The notes: a model not told the origin generated them from the letters alone. Counted from the stretch's first letter, positions 46,435-59,428 are shown. The stretch is DNA of 64,000 bases from Phaffia rhodozyma (GCA_014706385.1 JACGZH010000002.1:372001-436000), one strand, 5' to 3'. Numbers and translations are program-made.

Positions 46435-48970
46435 ATGGACAACCTTGGGTCTGATCTCAGTATGTTGTTCTGCTTTATTTTCTCGAAAGAGTCTGGATTT
46501 AGACGTTTTCCGGGGCAATCCGGTGAACACGCATTCAGGGCAGCCGACACTGCCAGGGCTGATTGTTACCCTCAAGTCTCAGCCTGACTCACCTTTCGTC
46601 CCATCGTACGAAGACTGACTCAAGCCCAAAACTCTCGTTCTATGATCTCTGTTCCATCACAGCTATTCACACCGCCTACGATACCATCCTCATCCTTGAT
46701 TTTGGATCGCAGGTTTGTGTCTAGACTCTCTTTTGGACATTTTGGTTGAGCAAACATCAGCTTGAGACTGATTTCGTTTTCTTCATACAAACTTATCTCT
46801 CTCCTTCCTCGTTATCAACATGGCTATCGACTATTTCATCATAATTCTCTCTCTCAGTACTCGCACCTGATTGCTCGACGATGCCGAGAGTTCAACATCT
46901 ACTGTGAGCTTTTGCCGTGCACCCAGAAGATCTCTGAGCTCGGCTGGAAGCCCAAGGGTAAGTTGCTCGCTCTTCTCTTCTCTTCCATATTTTCTATTGA
47001 GTCAGAGAGCTTACTTATAGTCGATACCAGGTATCATCCTTTCTGGATCCCCTTACTCCGCCTACGAGGCCGATGCTCCTCGAGTTGATCCCGAGGTGTT
47101 CACCTTCGGAGTCCCCGTCATGGGTATCTGCTACGGTCTTCACGTGCGTCCCATTTGATTCTCATATATTCACATGCACGTCAATTCATATTGATGGTTT
47201 GGTCGTCTTATTGTACGTGAACCTCTAGGAAATCGCATACACCTTCGGTGGTGAGGAGGCCGTCGCCGCCCACAACAAGCGAGAGTACGGTGTTGCCGAT
47301 ATTGAGGTCGTCAAGACCGGACACGCTTCCGCTGATGCTCTCTTCGAGGGACTTGCCCAGTCCATGCCTGTTCGTTCTCTTTCACTATAAACTCTATCGA
47401 CTTTCTTTAGACAACACCACTAAAGTCCAGCTCTGAACTTTTGTATCTTCTGCGCAAACAAACAAACAAACAAACAAACAGGTTTGGATGTCCCACGGAG
47501 ACCAGGTCACCGCCTGCCCTCCCAACTTTGTGACTATCGCCAAGACCCCTACCGCACCCTTTGCTGCCATCGCCCACGAGTCCAAGCCCATCTATGGAAT
47601 TCAGTTCCACGCCGAGGTCACCCACTCGCCTATGGGTAAGGAGGTCATCAAGAACTTCGTTGTCGGCGTCTGCCAGGCCCGAACCAACTGGAACATGGTC
47701 TGTCTGAATCATCTTCTCACTCTGTTCTTTCAAATCTGTTCTTCTGACCTGACCAAAATTCACCTTCATTCTCGTTTCAATAGGACACCTTCATTGAGAA
47801 GGAGATCCAGCGAATCCGAGCCATCTGTGGAGAGAAGGGACAGGTCATCGGAGCTGTTTCTGGTGGAGTTGACTCTTCCGTCGCCGCCAAGCTCATGCAC
47901 GAGGCCATCGGAGATCGGTAGGTCTTGCAACATGTCCATGTGACGATCCGTGTGTATATCTACTGAGTCGATTCGAGTCTGCTTTCGATTCTATTCTCTT
48001 CCTTTTTCCGACTTTCGGTTCACAAGATTCCACGCTATCATGGTTGACAACGGAGTGCTTCGAGGAGGTGAGGCCAAGCAGGTCCACGAGATGCTTAACA
48101 AGGACCTCGGTGTCAACCTTACAGTGGTTGACGCGTCCGACCTATTCTTGTCTCGATTGGAGGGTGTCGAGGATCCGGAGCGAAAGCGAAAGATCATTGG
48201 AAACACCTTCATCGAGGTGTTCGAGAAGAAGGCAGCCGAGCTTGAGGCCTCGTTCGAGGAGTCCGGTTACGCCGGTGAAAAGGGAAAGATTGAGTGGCTT
48301 CTTCAGGGAACGCTCTTCCCTGATGTCATTGAGAGTCTGAGTTTCAAGGGTCCCTCGGCCACTATCAAGACTCACCACAACGTTGGTGGTCTCTTGGCCG
48401 ACATGAAGTTGAAGTTGATCGAGCCCCTCCGAGAGCTTTTCAAGGGTTGGTTATCTCTTCCTCCTCTCTGCTTCTGTTTTCGTGAGCTCAATGGCTGATC
48501 GTGGCCGTCCCTATGGAAACTCCCCTTCTTTTCCAGACGAAGTCCGAGCCCTTGGACGACTCCTCAAGATCCCCGAGCACTTGGTTGGACGACACCCGTT
48601 CCCTGGACCGGGGCTTGCTATTCGAATTCTTGGACCTGTCACTCGGGACCAGGTCGCTCTTCTCCAGAAGGCTGACGCAATTTACATCGAAGAGATCCGA
48701 GCCGCCGGCTTGTACGATCAGATCTCGCAGGCTTTCGCCGCTCTCTTGCCCGTCAAGGCTGTTGGTGTTGCCGGTGATAAGAGGACTTACGATCAGGTCA
48801 TCGCCCTCCGAGCGGTCGCTACTGATGACTTCATGACTGCCGATTGGTTCCACTTCCCTCCTGCCGTCCTCCGAAAGATCTCGTCCCGAATCACGAACGA
48901 GGTGACTGGTATCAACCGAATAACCTACGATATCACCAGCAAACCCCCGGGCACAATCGAGTGGCTCTAG
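46435..48970 (+). CDS. GUA1: GMP synthase (glutamine-hydrolysing)
   Basis: Converts XMP to GMP using ATP and glutamine, the last step of guanylate synthesis. Exons: 46435-46459, 46663-46712, 46858-46957, 47031-47143, 47229-47369, 47482-47697, 47784-47917, 48027-48445, 48537-48970 (543 aa). Class I amidotransferase domain: [17 protein letters not shown], nucleophile in [12 protein letters not shown], catalytic His/Glu in [14 protein letters not shown]-pyrophosphatase P-loop [14 protein letters not shown]; dimerisation domain with [17 protein letters not shown]-terminus [18 protein letters not shown]. The acceptor before 47482 is a CAAA tetranucleotide repeat rather than a pyrimidine tract. The first exon junction (MDNLGSDL joined to TIHTAYD) is the least certain. 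Confidence 0.96.
47455..47480. repeat. (CAAA)n repeat forming the 3' end of a GUA1 intron
   Basis: About six CAAA units abut the acceptor CAG at 47479-47481, directly before the exon at 47482. The normal polypyrimidine tract is absent. Confidence 0.85.
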
Positions 48971-49476
48971 ATGGGATTTGTATTTCTTTTAGTCTTTGGT
49001 TAGATAATTCGTGGAATTTTGTGTTTAGAAAAGAAAAGAAAGAGATCCAATGTGTTTTCTCCAGTTCTAAAACTTGTCGGGCGAGCCAGAATCGTGTAGA
49101 CTCGGATTTGTGTATAGAAAAGCGAGAGCGGCAAGTCAATCGAACGATGTATAGATGACAAGATCAGGATATCAAACTCAATAGATAGAAAGAGATGTAG
49201 CAACGGGTTTTCTTTCGTTTCCTTCTTTTTCTATCAAGAAGGAAAGAAAGAAAAACGTCATAATTAAGCGCAGACCAAACCCCAAAAACTAATTGTTGTC
49301 ATTCCCATCCATCTCCTAATTCTGATGGCCTTTTGTCCTTCTATCTCTGTCGTCTAGCCATCATCATCGTTGTCAGTATCAGTGTTGAGAGGAAGAACCA
49401 ACCTCACCGGTCGACAACAGCTCTACCAGATAGTCCCATACCTCATCCGCAAATCACCCGAGATACTATCCCGTCC
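48971..49476. other. Intergenic region after GUA1
   Basis: This 506-bp region runs up to the next predicted ATG. It contains the GMP synthase 3' UTR. A frame open from about 49333 has no ATG before 49477. Confidence 0.45.
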
Positions 49477-50079
49477 ATGTCATCCTCCTCTTGCTTACCG
49501 TCACCTCCACCCGTTTCGGAACCCATGCATCTGGAACCATACCAGAAGCAGTATATCGGCGACGGCTGGACGTCGGTCTACTCGAAAAATCAACCGGAAG
49601 ACTACCTCACATCAAGGATGTCAACGCTTTCTTCAAACTCGATCGAAGGTGACCATATCAGACCACCGTTACCTACCCCAACGGCAAGTGAAGCAGGTGA
49701 CGATCCTTCCGAAGAAGATCCTCTCGCAGACTTCACATTGATCTTACCTCGTCAACCGAGAGATTTCATGCTTCCTCCACATTCGGCCACAAGTTTCATC
49801 CCGACCGACCGTTCAAAACATAGATCGTTCTCAGTCTCGACAGCCGTTCTTTCATCTGCTGCAACGTCGAGGAGGCCGTCGTTGTTTTCTCCTTTGGAAG
49901 AAGAAGCAAGACCCGTATTCGGGTTATCCAAAGCGGAAAGGACATATTCAGCCGACATGTACAAGCTTTTGGAAGAAGGATTGAAGATGTTGAAGGCGAG
50001 ACAATTTCAGGAGAATAAAGTAAAAGGAAAGATCGGAGGGATGATGATCATCAGGACGTCAAAACCAAAGGTGACATGA
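49477..50079 (+). CDS. Small protein of unknown function, single exon
   Basis: I do not recognise it. The frame from the ATG at 49477 gives 200 aa without an intron. The N-terminus is serine/proline-rich; then HLEPYQKQYIGDGWTSVY looks like a short conserved motif, followed by an acidic/proline linker with DFTLILPRQPRDFMLP. The C-terminal part GLSKAERTYSADMYKLLEEG and LKML is predicted helical and basic. Balanced composition in the last third suggests a real gene, but nothing nearby indicates a role. Confidence 0.5.
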   Translation: MSSSSCLPSPPPVSEPMHLEPYQKQYIGDGWTSVYSKNQPEDYLTSRMSTLSSNSIEGDHIRPPLPTPTASEAGDDPSEEDPLADFTLILPRQPRDFMLPPHSATSFIPTDRSKHRSFSVSTAVLSSAATSRRPSLFSPLEEEARPVFGLSKAERTYSADMYKLLEEGLKMLKARQFQENKVKGKIGGMMIIRTSKPKVT

Positions 50080-51714
50080 AGAGTTTTCTTTCCGTCGTCT
50101 AGAACAGTCCTTCGCTCTCGTGAAGAGTGAGTGATATCTATTCTACCATGGTCTACTCCTTTGTCCTCCCTTCCAGTTCTTGAGGTGCTCGAGCTCAGAC
50201 CCGCATTTACCGTCGACTTTCCTCATAGTCCTTAGAGATTAAGCGATGTCTCAGCAGAATAAGTTATTGTAAATATGCATTGTAACATATCGAAAACCAG
50301 AAGGTCAGTCGTTGCCGTCACTATCTATACACCATCAACAGAATCGTTGGTCGTTCCCTAACGGTCTCAAACTTCTGTTTCCAGAACCCTATGACTTGTG
50401 TCTCTTGACTAGACCAGCTCAAAATCATCATATTTCCAAACGGACATCTAAGTGCTATACGCATTTCCATCATAATGTAACTTTAATCAAGAACAAACCC
50501 GCTTGCAGATGCAACACGTCACATCGTATATCTCTCCGTCGCCTCTTCCTTTCCGCCCTCAGCCTGGTCTCCATACGAAGCACTCGAAGCATCGCAGGAC
50601 TTCCAAGATCCGTTCTCTCGTTCTTGTCGCTCCGTCTATCGCTGTCGTTCGATCAAATTTCTTCGTTCATAGCGCAAACCATCATATCCGTTTCTTTTTC
50701 TTACAAACCTGGTTCTGTTATGGTAGCCACGTGGTCCTTCTATGAAATGAAGAGAAAGAAAAGAGAAAGTAGGAAGAACGAAATGGAAGAGGGAAGAGGC
50801 TCATGAATACATGTGTTGTGAAGTCAACGTCGCCACATCTATAGAACGAGAGAAAGAGATATATAGAAAACAAAGAGAATGAAGAAGAGGCGAAGAGAAA
50901 AAGGCGCCGAATGAGATGAAGCACCCGACAGATAGGCAATGGAGAACAAAGGAATGACGGAAAGAAACGACAGAATGAAGAAGTTGGAAGAAAACACGCC
51001 ATCGGAGCTATCTCGACTGACAGAAAGGGAGGGGAAGGAAAAGAGCAAATGAAGAGTGACAAGATTTGGGTAGTATGTCAATAAAGGCTTCCATCAGCAC
51101 AGGTCATAGAGAGACAAACCGGCTGGAGGAAGGAGGGCAACCGTTAAAAGAAAGTAAAGTCGTAGAGGCATATAGCGCTTAGGCTTGAAGGGTAGATAAG
51201 AAAATAAGAGAGTGGTGAAGTATAGAGGGACATACGAGCTACAGATGGAAATGGAACACTAGAGAAGAAGAGATAACGGAGACGTGAAAGAAGGACAGTA
51301 GACGAGATAGCAAGAGGGGATTTGAGAGAAACGTATCAGAAACAGAGAAGAGTAGTGATGTACCAGGGGAGAAAAAGAGACCGGCCGAATACAGAGATGG
51401 ATCGATGTACAACGAGATGATTGGCAGGATGAGCTGTGAAGAAAGCATTAGACTGGGCGGGCAAACAGTATGAAACGATCTGAAGCAGCAGAGCAGAAGA
51501 GGACAGTTAAAAGATTACAAAACAGTCAGATATTGATAATACAGACAGCCCGGCTGAACAGCTAGACGTTAGGCGGAGATAGTATCAAGATAGAAGACAA
51601 GCCCAAGGATGAAGGTACTTACAGAGATGCCAAGTGAAGAGAACGTCTATTTCTCCATATGCGATTGTTCTCTTCAAGTCCTCGTTCCACAACGAATCGC
51701 TCGGTATATTTCCT
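50080..51714. other. Intergenic region before the SIP5 3' end
   Basis: This region of 1.63 kb is A/G-rich on + (C/T-rich on -) over about 50740-51610. It may include a long 3' UTR of Sip5 or an unrecognised leader. Open frames on either strand are low complexity. No gene is supported. Confidence 0.45.
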
Positions 51715-53921
51715 CTACAAAAGCGATTCCTCATCTCCGTCTCTTCGTCTCTCTTGCTGTGAATTTATCGTTGGGATCAACGGTGGCGGTAATGCATTGG
51801 TGATTGAGGAAGATGCACCTCTCGAGCTTGATTGAGGATCCTCTCGAGAGACCGGGGTTTGAGGAGTGATAGCGGAAGATTTGTTCTTGTTCTGTTCCTC
51901 AGTGGCTTGACGAGCTTGATGCTGTTCATGCTCAAGTAGAGATAAACGCATGGCCTCCATCATCATGATCTGAGTAGATCCGGTGTATCCGAAAAAAAAA
52001 AGAGTGGAATCAGCATTCAAGAACAGTCGAATTACATGGTGTGCTCAAGGTTGCGGATGATTATACGTACCTCTTCAATATCGGGACCGACCATCGCCAT
52101 CTCACCAGTCATCCTTCTTGAGCCTCTTCTTCCATTTGTAGATTGCGGCTGGTCTCCTTCTCCAAGCTGTAGGGGCGCTATTGGGGTTCGAGATGATGTT
52201 ACTCCTACCGGAATCAATCGATCACCCACCTTCAGATGATGAAACAGTTCGATATTAGCAGATGGGTATAACGTCAAATAAAAGTTGAGTAATTCAGATT
52301 GTGAGAAGAACATACCTGACGCATCACAATCCGACGATTGGCACGCCTAGCAGCAACAGCTTTGACAGCATCCAACTTTGCTTCCCAATCCGGTCGGATT
52401 TCATCTATGAAGGGTGGATCATGAAGTAAGTCAGTCAGTCGGCTGTGTATCACAAGTGCGCAATCATCTGAATGAAGAAGAAGGAGAAGAAGGAGAAGAA
52501 GGAGAAGAAGGAGAAGAAGGAGAAGAAGGAGAAGAAGAGGAGTCGAAAACAGAGAGGTCAAGATGATAGAACAAACCTGTCGTGACAACGCCGGAATTAG
52601 TATGACCTATACTCTTCCTTCTCATCCGATCTTCTCGCCTAGGACTAGGAGCGCCGTCATCCATCGAGAATGAAGAATCCCCAGCTCCAGTAGATATTGC
52701 GGAGATAGTTGAAAGTGAGCTTTGGTGATGTGAAGTGGTGATACGAGGCTGATTGTGATATACAAGATCAAGAACCGCGGGACAGATTGATGATGAAGTG
52801 AGCGGAAGATCGTGTTCGTGCTGATGCACAACAGGCAAAATGAGACAATAATGAAGATGGAGAGACTGACCCTTGGTCGGTTATAGATGATTCCAAAATT
52901 GGGTTCCATACAGAAAGGACAACAAGCAGGTTCGGATTCCTGTCATACGGATTGTCGGAGTAGCGACTTGAGTTTCTAGCAGACTACAATTCATGCACAA
53001 GATAGCTTCAGAAGATGAAAAGAGAAGACAAGAACAAACCAAGTGGGTCAATGTGGCTTCCGCCCGTTTAATCTGGACAAAGCATTCGGTGCAGATAGGC
53101 TGATCACAGCAACGAGAAGTGTTGATGTTGGAAGGGTAAAACTGTGGGCACGAATGATTCATGACAAGCGTTTCAAAGCGGGTAAGAAGAGCATCCAGAG
53201 AAGTGAGAACGTGATTTGCGAAACCTTACCAGGAAGCATCTGTGTTGGCGATCGAGGGTAGACAAAACAGTTCAAGTGAGTCAGAAAAAAGAGAGGAAGA
53301 AGCTTTAGTTGGTTTGCGTTGAGAAAAAGTGATGCAGTCATGCAGTGCGTGTGTGCGTGGGGAACGGTCTATAACTCACAAAGGACATTCACTTGCACCC
53401 TGGTACCATTCGAGCTCCCTCAACTCTCTTTCACTCGGTGAGCCTTCCTTCGGGATCACTGCCTGGACTGCCGCAGCGGCCTCATCATCACCTGCCTTGA
53501 GTTGCATTCGCTTAGTCTCCACAGCCGCCCTGGCCTCTCTAAGAGACTTGAGGACTTCTTCTGGCTCAGCGTCCTCTTCGTAGTCATCCAGGCCAGTGTA
53601 AAACGGACCAAGCTTCCGGTCAAGAATAAGCTGCTTGACCACGGGCTGAGAGAAATCCTGAGGAGCAAGCTGATAGAGTCCCATAGGCACGGTATGGCCT
53701 CCATCGATCAGGGCTTCGGTTTCAATAATCTGCTGAGGAGTCAGCACAGGCGGAGAGGATGTTGAACGATCTCGATTCTTATGGATGGTACGGGATGTAA
53801 TGGAAGACACGACAGACGAGGCGGAAATGTGATGATTATTTGTCGACGAGGCCGACGACGACGAAGGATTCTGGTTAGAAGCCGATGGAGCCGACCGAGG
53901 ATGGGACGGAGTGTTTCCCAT
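51715..53921 (-). CDS. SIP5: Sip5-like zinc-finger protein
   Basis: Yeast Sip5 interacts with Snf1 kinase and the Glc7-Reg1 phosphatase in glucose signalling. Exons from the 5' end: 53921-53380, 53230-53239 (10 nt), 53141-53040, 52939-52871, 52820-52577, 52404-52316, 52229-52071, 51969-51715 (489 aa), all in phase. The start MGNTPS suggests N-myristoylation, as in Sip5. The zinc region is split over four exons: ECPL, CFL (micro-exon), [20 protein letters not shown] with FVQIKR, and [20 protein letters not shown]-terminal landmarks are [16 protein letters not shown] and [19 protein letters not shown] 9-bp GAGAAGAAG repeat lies in the intron between 52405 and 52576. Confidence 0.92.
52474..52545. 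repeat. 9-bp (GAGAAGAAG)n tandem repeat inside a SIP5 intron
   Basis: About seven near-perfect copies of a 9-bp purine unit lie wholly within the intron between exons 5 and 6 of Sip5. On the coding strand it is C/T-rich. Confidence 0.9.
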
Positions 53922-54483
53922 GATGGTTTCGGTACTAACAGACGCCTTTGATGAGAGTTTAGATACGTATACGCTTGACAAGGCAAGCAGACAGTTGGAC
54001 CAAAGAGAAAGAGTGTGAAACTGGGATGTAAGAGGAAGGAAACGGGATGGGATGGAAGTCAAAGGGATGATTTAGACCGGACAGATTATAGAGTGAGTGA
54101 TTCTTTGCTCGCCCGGCCGAATAGGATGACTAATCCTCTCGCGTGATCTTGCAGCCAGCAACCCTGTTCTTTCTCGAGCTCTTATTTGGTGCTCTTGCAT
54201 ATCATCATGCTTGAGAAACGTCAATTTAATAGACACATGCATCTAGTGACCGGAGGGAGATAAGGAGATAGATAGGGAGTTAGAGAGAAATGTCGAGAAC
54301 AAACATGTTGGGAAGATGAAGGGCGGAGCAGGTGAAACAGCAGAGGATTAATTTGCCGGAAAAAGACGAGACAAACGAAAAGAGAGAAACGAAAAGAAAA
54401 GAGAAAGAAACAACAGGGGTTGACCAAAAGACATATGAGGGAAGAAAGATAAAAACTACAAGTCAAAGATGACAACAGCCTGC
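53922..54483. other. Intergenic region SIP5/RRP12
   Basis: This 562-bp region holds the Sip5 promoter and the Rrp12 3' UTR. Nothing else was recognised. Confidence 0.5.
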
Positions 54484-57400
54484 TTAGGCAGCAGAGCCCT
54501 TCTTCTTGCCAGTGATGTTGACCTTTTGTCCTTTGCCGTGCTGTCGGGAACCAGACCCTCGGGCCTGGCTGAGGGGGACGTAGGCGAACGGATCAGGCGC
54601 TCCAGCTCGTTTAATATCTCCACCGGCTCGCTGTATCGGGTCGAGGTAGATTATTCATCGAGCAGACGTCAGAATAAAGAGAAGGAGAGATTAGAGACGA
54701 AAGAGATGTAGAAAGCTAGACAACGCTCGAACGAACCTTGGCCTTGTAATCCATTCCGACGGGAACTTTGGTCTGTTTCTCCTTTTTGGCCTTCTTTCGA
54801 CCTCCTTCCGAGGCATCGACCAGCTAATTAACATCACGCAGACATTCAGGATTCAGTTTGTGTGAGCTGTTGCTGCGGTAACAAGCTAGACAATATATGA
54901 ACACTAACCATAGCCTCTCCATCGGCCTCCCTAGCTCGACCCCGCTTAGTGTCTTTGTTGAACACGACCTGACCTCGGGCACCTCTAGTCTGACCCTCGG
55001 TGGCAGTCAGCTGCTCCTGATAGGCCATACCTTCGATATCCATTTCTCCGGCACCTCCCACCTTGGCGGGCTTGCTCTCATTGTCAGAGTCGTCGTTGAT
55101 CATCATCTTCCCGGTATCAGCATCGGTCTTGAATTTGGATGCCTCCTGCCCAGGCTTACGGCGTCGAGAGTTGGCAGCGGGGTCATGCTCTACAGCGGAA
55201 GAAAGACAAGAATCAAGTCAATGAGTATTTGCCTTACATTTGTGACGTAAACCAAGCTCGAGAAGACTCACTGGTTAGTCGACCAGCGATACCTCGGTCA
55301 AGCAAGTCCATAGGTTCGTCTCCATCATCTCGGATGAACGTAGCATCTCTGGTGTCTTTCGCTCGCCCCTTACCCTTGCCCTTGGCAGCTCGCTGACCAG
55401 CCTGGTCGCCCTTTTGAGCGCCAGTTCCTTCGTCGTCTTCAGAGTCATCCAACTCAGACTCGGATCCATACAAAGCATCGTCGAAGGCATTTCCAGTCGA
55501 GACTCGAGACTTAGACGGAGCCTGGTAGAACCACAGAAGACCAAACAAGCGAGAACGTCAGCCATCCGAGTTTGAGGGCAAACTGTTGATACTGACCACA
55601 GCGAAAGTGAAGGATAACTCACATCATCGTCATCGTCCTCCATATCCCTATCTCCATTCTCATCAGCAGCCTCTCTAGCGGCTGATTTTTTCCTCTTACT
55701 TCGCTCCTTCCTCTTACGGATGTTCTCCAAGAACTTGACCCCATCTGAGTTTCCCTTGCTAGGTGCTTCCTCCGAATTGAGCGCAGCTTCCTCAGCAGCT
55801 GCCTTCACACTTTCGTATGAGACTTTTCGAATCAATCGCTCAAAGATGTGTCTCACTTTGCCCTTGAAATGGTTCTTGTGATCGTGAGACCACAAGAGCA
55901 GTCCAGGAACCAAGGTGTCGAGGTGGGGCTGAATGTCAGAACCGGGAAGGATCACCACGATGACCTTGACAAACCCGAGAGCAGACTTGACGATCTCTCG
56001 GTTGGTGGAGGAGAGGAAAACGACAAGCGTGCTGATAAGCTCGGATTTCATCTCTCCAGGCACGTCGTCTTGTAATTGAAGAGAAAAAGGTGAAAGCCAG
56101 GTGAGCTCAAGGAAGACTTCACAGCGAAGGAGCGTTGGGTAAAGATTGTTTGGCAAAACACACCTCTGAACTCGAAAATTAATCGGGAGAGCGCGGTGAT
56201 GGAAGCGCTGATCATGTGAGGAGTAGTTCCAACTAGACCAGCAGCCACCATTGTCAAGTATTCAGGGATGGTAGCAGATGCTAGAGTGACTCAGAAGAAC
56301 AACGTCCGGTTAGTATGAATCCCAGATGGGCAAGCTTATGATTAGGAAGAAGATAAAGACGTACCATCGGCCATTGCTTCATCGTCTGCTCCCTCAAGCT
56401 GGTTTCTTTTGATGACTCCACCCTCCGACATCTTGTTACCCATGAGGACAACCAAGTCGAAAGCAGCGTCTCGAGTCTTTTCGTTGACCTCCTTAGTACC
56501 GAGCACAGCCTCGGGCAAAAGAGACGGGATGAGATGAAGTTGATCGGCAGGGAACGTGGGAATGAGAGTGGACAGAAGAATGATCCGGTCCTGAACGTGG
56601 TAGATTATGAGAAAAAACAATCAGCAAAGTCACGATCATAATACGTACTCCTAAACCATACGAGTCAACTCACTCTTCGAGCACCAGCCAAGACAACTTC
56701 CTTTCCGTCGCTGAGTCTCTCTACAAACTGTTCCAGTTCGGTCGGGCTCAACTTGACCTTGCCTCCCTGCTCAACCAACCTAGCCAACACTCGGTAGCTC
56801 TTCTTCTGCACGGCCACGTCGTCACTTCCGATGAGTTTCGCATCAGCCCCGGACGCGTGAGCAAAGAGCGCTTGAGCGGAGATGGCGGGTAGGAACGGAA
56901 TGAGTAAGATCAGGAGATCAAGCATAGTGTGTGACGTTGGTGAAGTAGTCGAGCCAGGGGCAGGCTTGGCGGAAGGGACAGCCAAAGCCTGTCCTAGATG
57001 AAGGACAACCTTCTCATATGTGGCCGAGATGTCCTCGGCAGTAGAGACAGATAAGTAAGAAGCGATAACCTCTCCGACCATTCCTCGCTGTTCCCGACCA
57101 ACTTGAGAGAACACATTGAAGAGAACGGCGAGAAGGTTCTTGCTCATCCCTTGAAGGAAAAGCAAATTGGCTTTTCCATGAGACTGATCAAGTCCGAAAG
57201 AGGTCAAAAGCTCGGCGGATGGAGCGGAGGACTTAGAAAGAGACAGTGAAGTCTCCACAAGGGTCTGAAGGGATCGGAGCAGAGACGGTCGGAGCGAAGG
57301 CTGGGTGTACAGCACTTGAGTAATCAAAGCAGCAAAGTCATTGGTGAAAGCCTTTTAGACGAAAACGAAGCAATGGAAGCAAGTATGTGATTAGAACTGG

Positions 57401-59428
57401 TGAGAACCAGACAAGAAATAAGTTTATGGTATAAATGTAGATAGAGAAAGCGAACCTTGGGTAGATCGACCGGCAAATCACAGAATCCCTTCAAACATCC
57501 CCAAACCTGCTCGACCAAAGCCTCATAAACCTTTGCCTCTATCGGCCTCGTCTTCTCCACAGCCGACTTAGCGTTGAAGAGTCTCTCCGAAAGCGGGACA
57601 AACACAGTGGTGAAGTACGACAACGACGTGTTGGTCGTCCTGGTTCGAAGGATGGGAAGCAAGAAAGCTCGACCAGGCTGAGAAGGATCTCGGTTGCCTT
57701 CGACGTTCAAGGGCAAAGCATTCAGAAGCACAGCTGGTCCCATCACCTCGACCGCCATTCCAAGCACCTCGTCAGCTCGCTCCCTGAACTCAAATCCCTT
57801 CTGAGTTCTGAGATCGGCGACCTCGGCTACCAAACCGAGCAAAAGCTTCTCGGCAACAGTAGGATCCCGGGGATCCGTTGAAGAATTGATTGACGGGGTA
57901 GATGTCGGCAACCGAAGTCTCATTCGGGAAATTAATGACGCGATGATTTGTAATGTTGATGGCAAGAAGGGAAGCGTTCTAAGGGTGTGCAGAGCAGATT
58001 GAAGCGTGCTGATGATCTGAACGAGTAGAGGCGATTCAGAACCGGGCGTCTTCTGATCCTGAGGATGGATCTGCTGTTTCTTGCCCTTCTTGCCGGCTTT
58101 AGTCGAGCCAGCGAGATCCTCAGCAGACGGCTTGAACTCCAAAGCGGATCGCATGGTGTCCTCATCGATACAGTACCTGCTCAAACCAATCAAGCACTTC
58201 TCTGCGGCTTGAGCAATCTTGGCTCCCTTCTCCCTGGAGTCCTTGTCCTCAAGGTAACCCCAGACCATGGACCAAACTTTGCCAAGTTCGACAGAACAGG
58301 CAGCAGAATCCTCTCGAGCCCACGAGATCATTCCATTCTCGACGACTTCGAGCCAGGATGGCAGGACCTCCTTGTCTTTGGGAGGAGAGGCAAGGATAGT
58401 GGCGAGCAGAACAGGGACCTTGAGGGGTTCTAAAGAGTTTGACGTAGTAGATTGGGAAAGAAGATGTGAGAGAAGGGAAAGAGTTTGAGATTGCAAATGG
58501 GGGTTGGCGGACGGGAGGGGCAAGAGGACGGCAAGTAAAGGCGAAATTAGCTTGAGGGCGAAAAGAAATGAACAGATGCCAGGGTCAGTATGGAGATGAT
58601 AGATGTCTTTTTTCGTCAGATGGAATATAGATAAATGCTCACCTCGCTAGGCCACGAAGAGGCAACCATTCTAACGAAACCGATCGCCCAGATTCTTCTC
58701 TGCTCCGAGTCCTCTCCGAAAACCTTCTCGCTAAGCACCTTGATAAGACCTTTGCTTACCCTCTCAGCATAGGGATGTCTGACCGCGGGTGGGTGAGGTG
58801 CAGCAAGAACATCTCGGATAGCCTCCTGGGAGACCTTTCTGACTCTTGGTCTCGGATCCAAGGTCAAAGAGAGGAGGGAGGACAAAGCGGTCTGGTAGGG
58901 TTGAGTAGAGAGTGCTGGGGTGGGAGCGGTCAGGAGGACGTGTCGGGTGAGGTGAATGAGGGACCGAAGTGAGGGAGCAGAAGGTCCACAAGGAGGGAAG
59001 AGAGAGATGATAGTCTTGGTTTGCTTGAACTCATCATCAGCATCCTCGCCTCCGGCAGCACCACCAGACATGATAACTCCTTGGAACAACGGTCCGAGCA
59101 GGCCCATTTCAGATTGACTCTGAACAACGGCGACCGGAACAAAGTCGACTACTACAGCAAGGAGGTACAGGATGGCAGGGACAAGGTCACCCTCGGACAC
59201 AGAGATCTCACCCTGTTTGATCTCCTTGGCAATCGTCTGCTGTAATGTGGACACCAAGGCAGCATAGTAGGCCGTCGGGGAAATAGGACCAGGAAGGGAA
59301 GACTCGAGCGCCTTGAGAAGATTGGCCGGTTTGGATTGATGAGAAAGCTTGGAGTTTGACAAGAGCCGAACCTTATCAAGAGGCTCGGTAAGCGAAGGGT
59401 TCAAGCTGGCTGGAACTGTAGCAGCCAT
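54484..59428 (-). CDS. RRP12: Ribosome biogenesis HEAT-repeat protein Rrp12
   Basis: Karyopherin-like factor needed for maturation and nuclear export of both ribosomal subunits. Exons from the 5' end: 59428-58643, 58550-57456, 57351-56674, 56590-56365, 56280-56164, 56068-55623, 55521-55272, 55189-54909, 54823-54737, 54630-54484 (1370 aa, family size), all in phase. Landmarks: VSQEAIRDVL, LHLIPSLLPEAVLGTKEVNE with TRDAAFDLVVLMG, PEYLTMVAAGLVG with MISASITALSRLIFEF, and the NUC173-like KVRHIFERLIRKVSYE. The C-terminus is acidic then basic, with KFKTDADTGKMMI, KVPVGMDYKAKRAGGD and PDPFAYVPLS. It ends with a lysine-rich KKKGSAA. Confidence 0.95.

Noticed and set aside
52274..52588. Leucine-run frame on the minus strand
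   Set aside because: It is the translation of the 9-bp C/T repeat inside a Sip5 intron.
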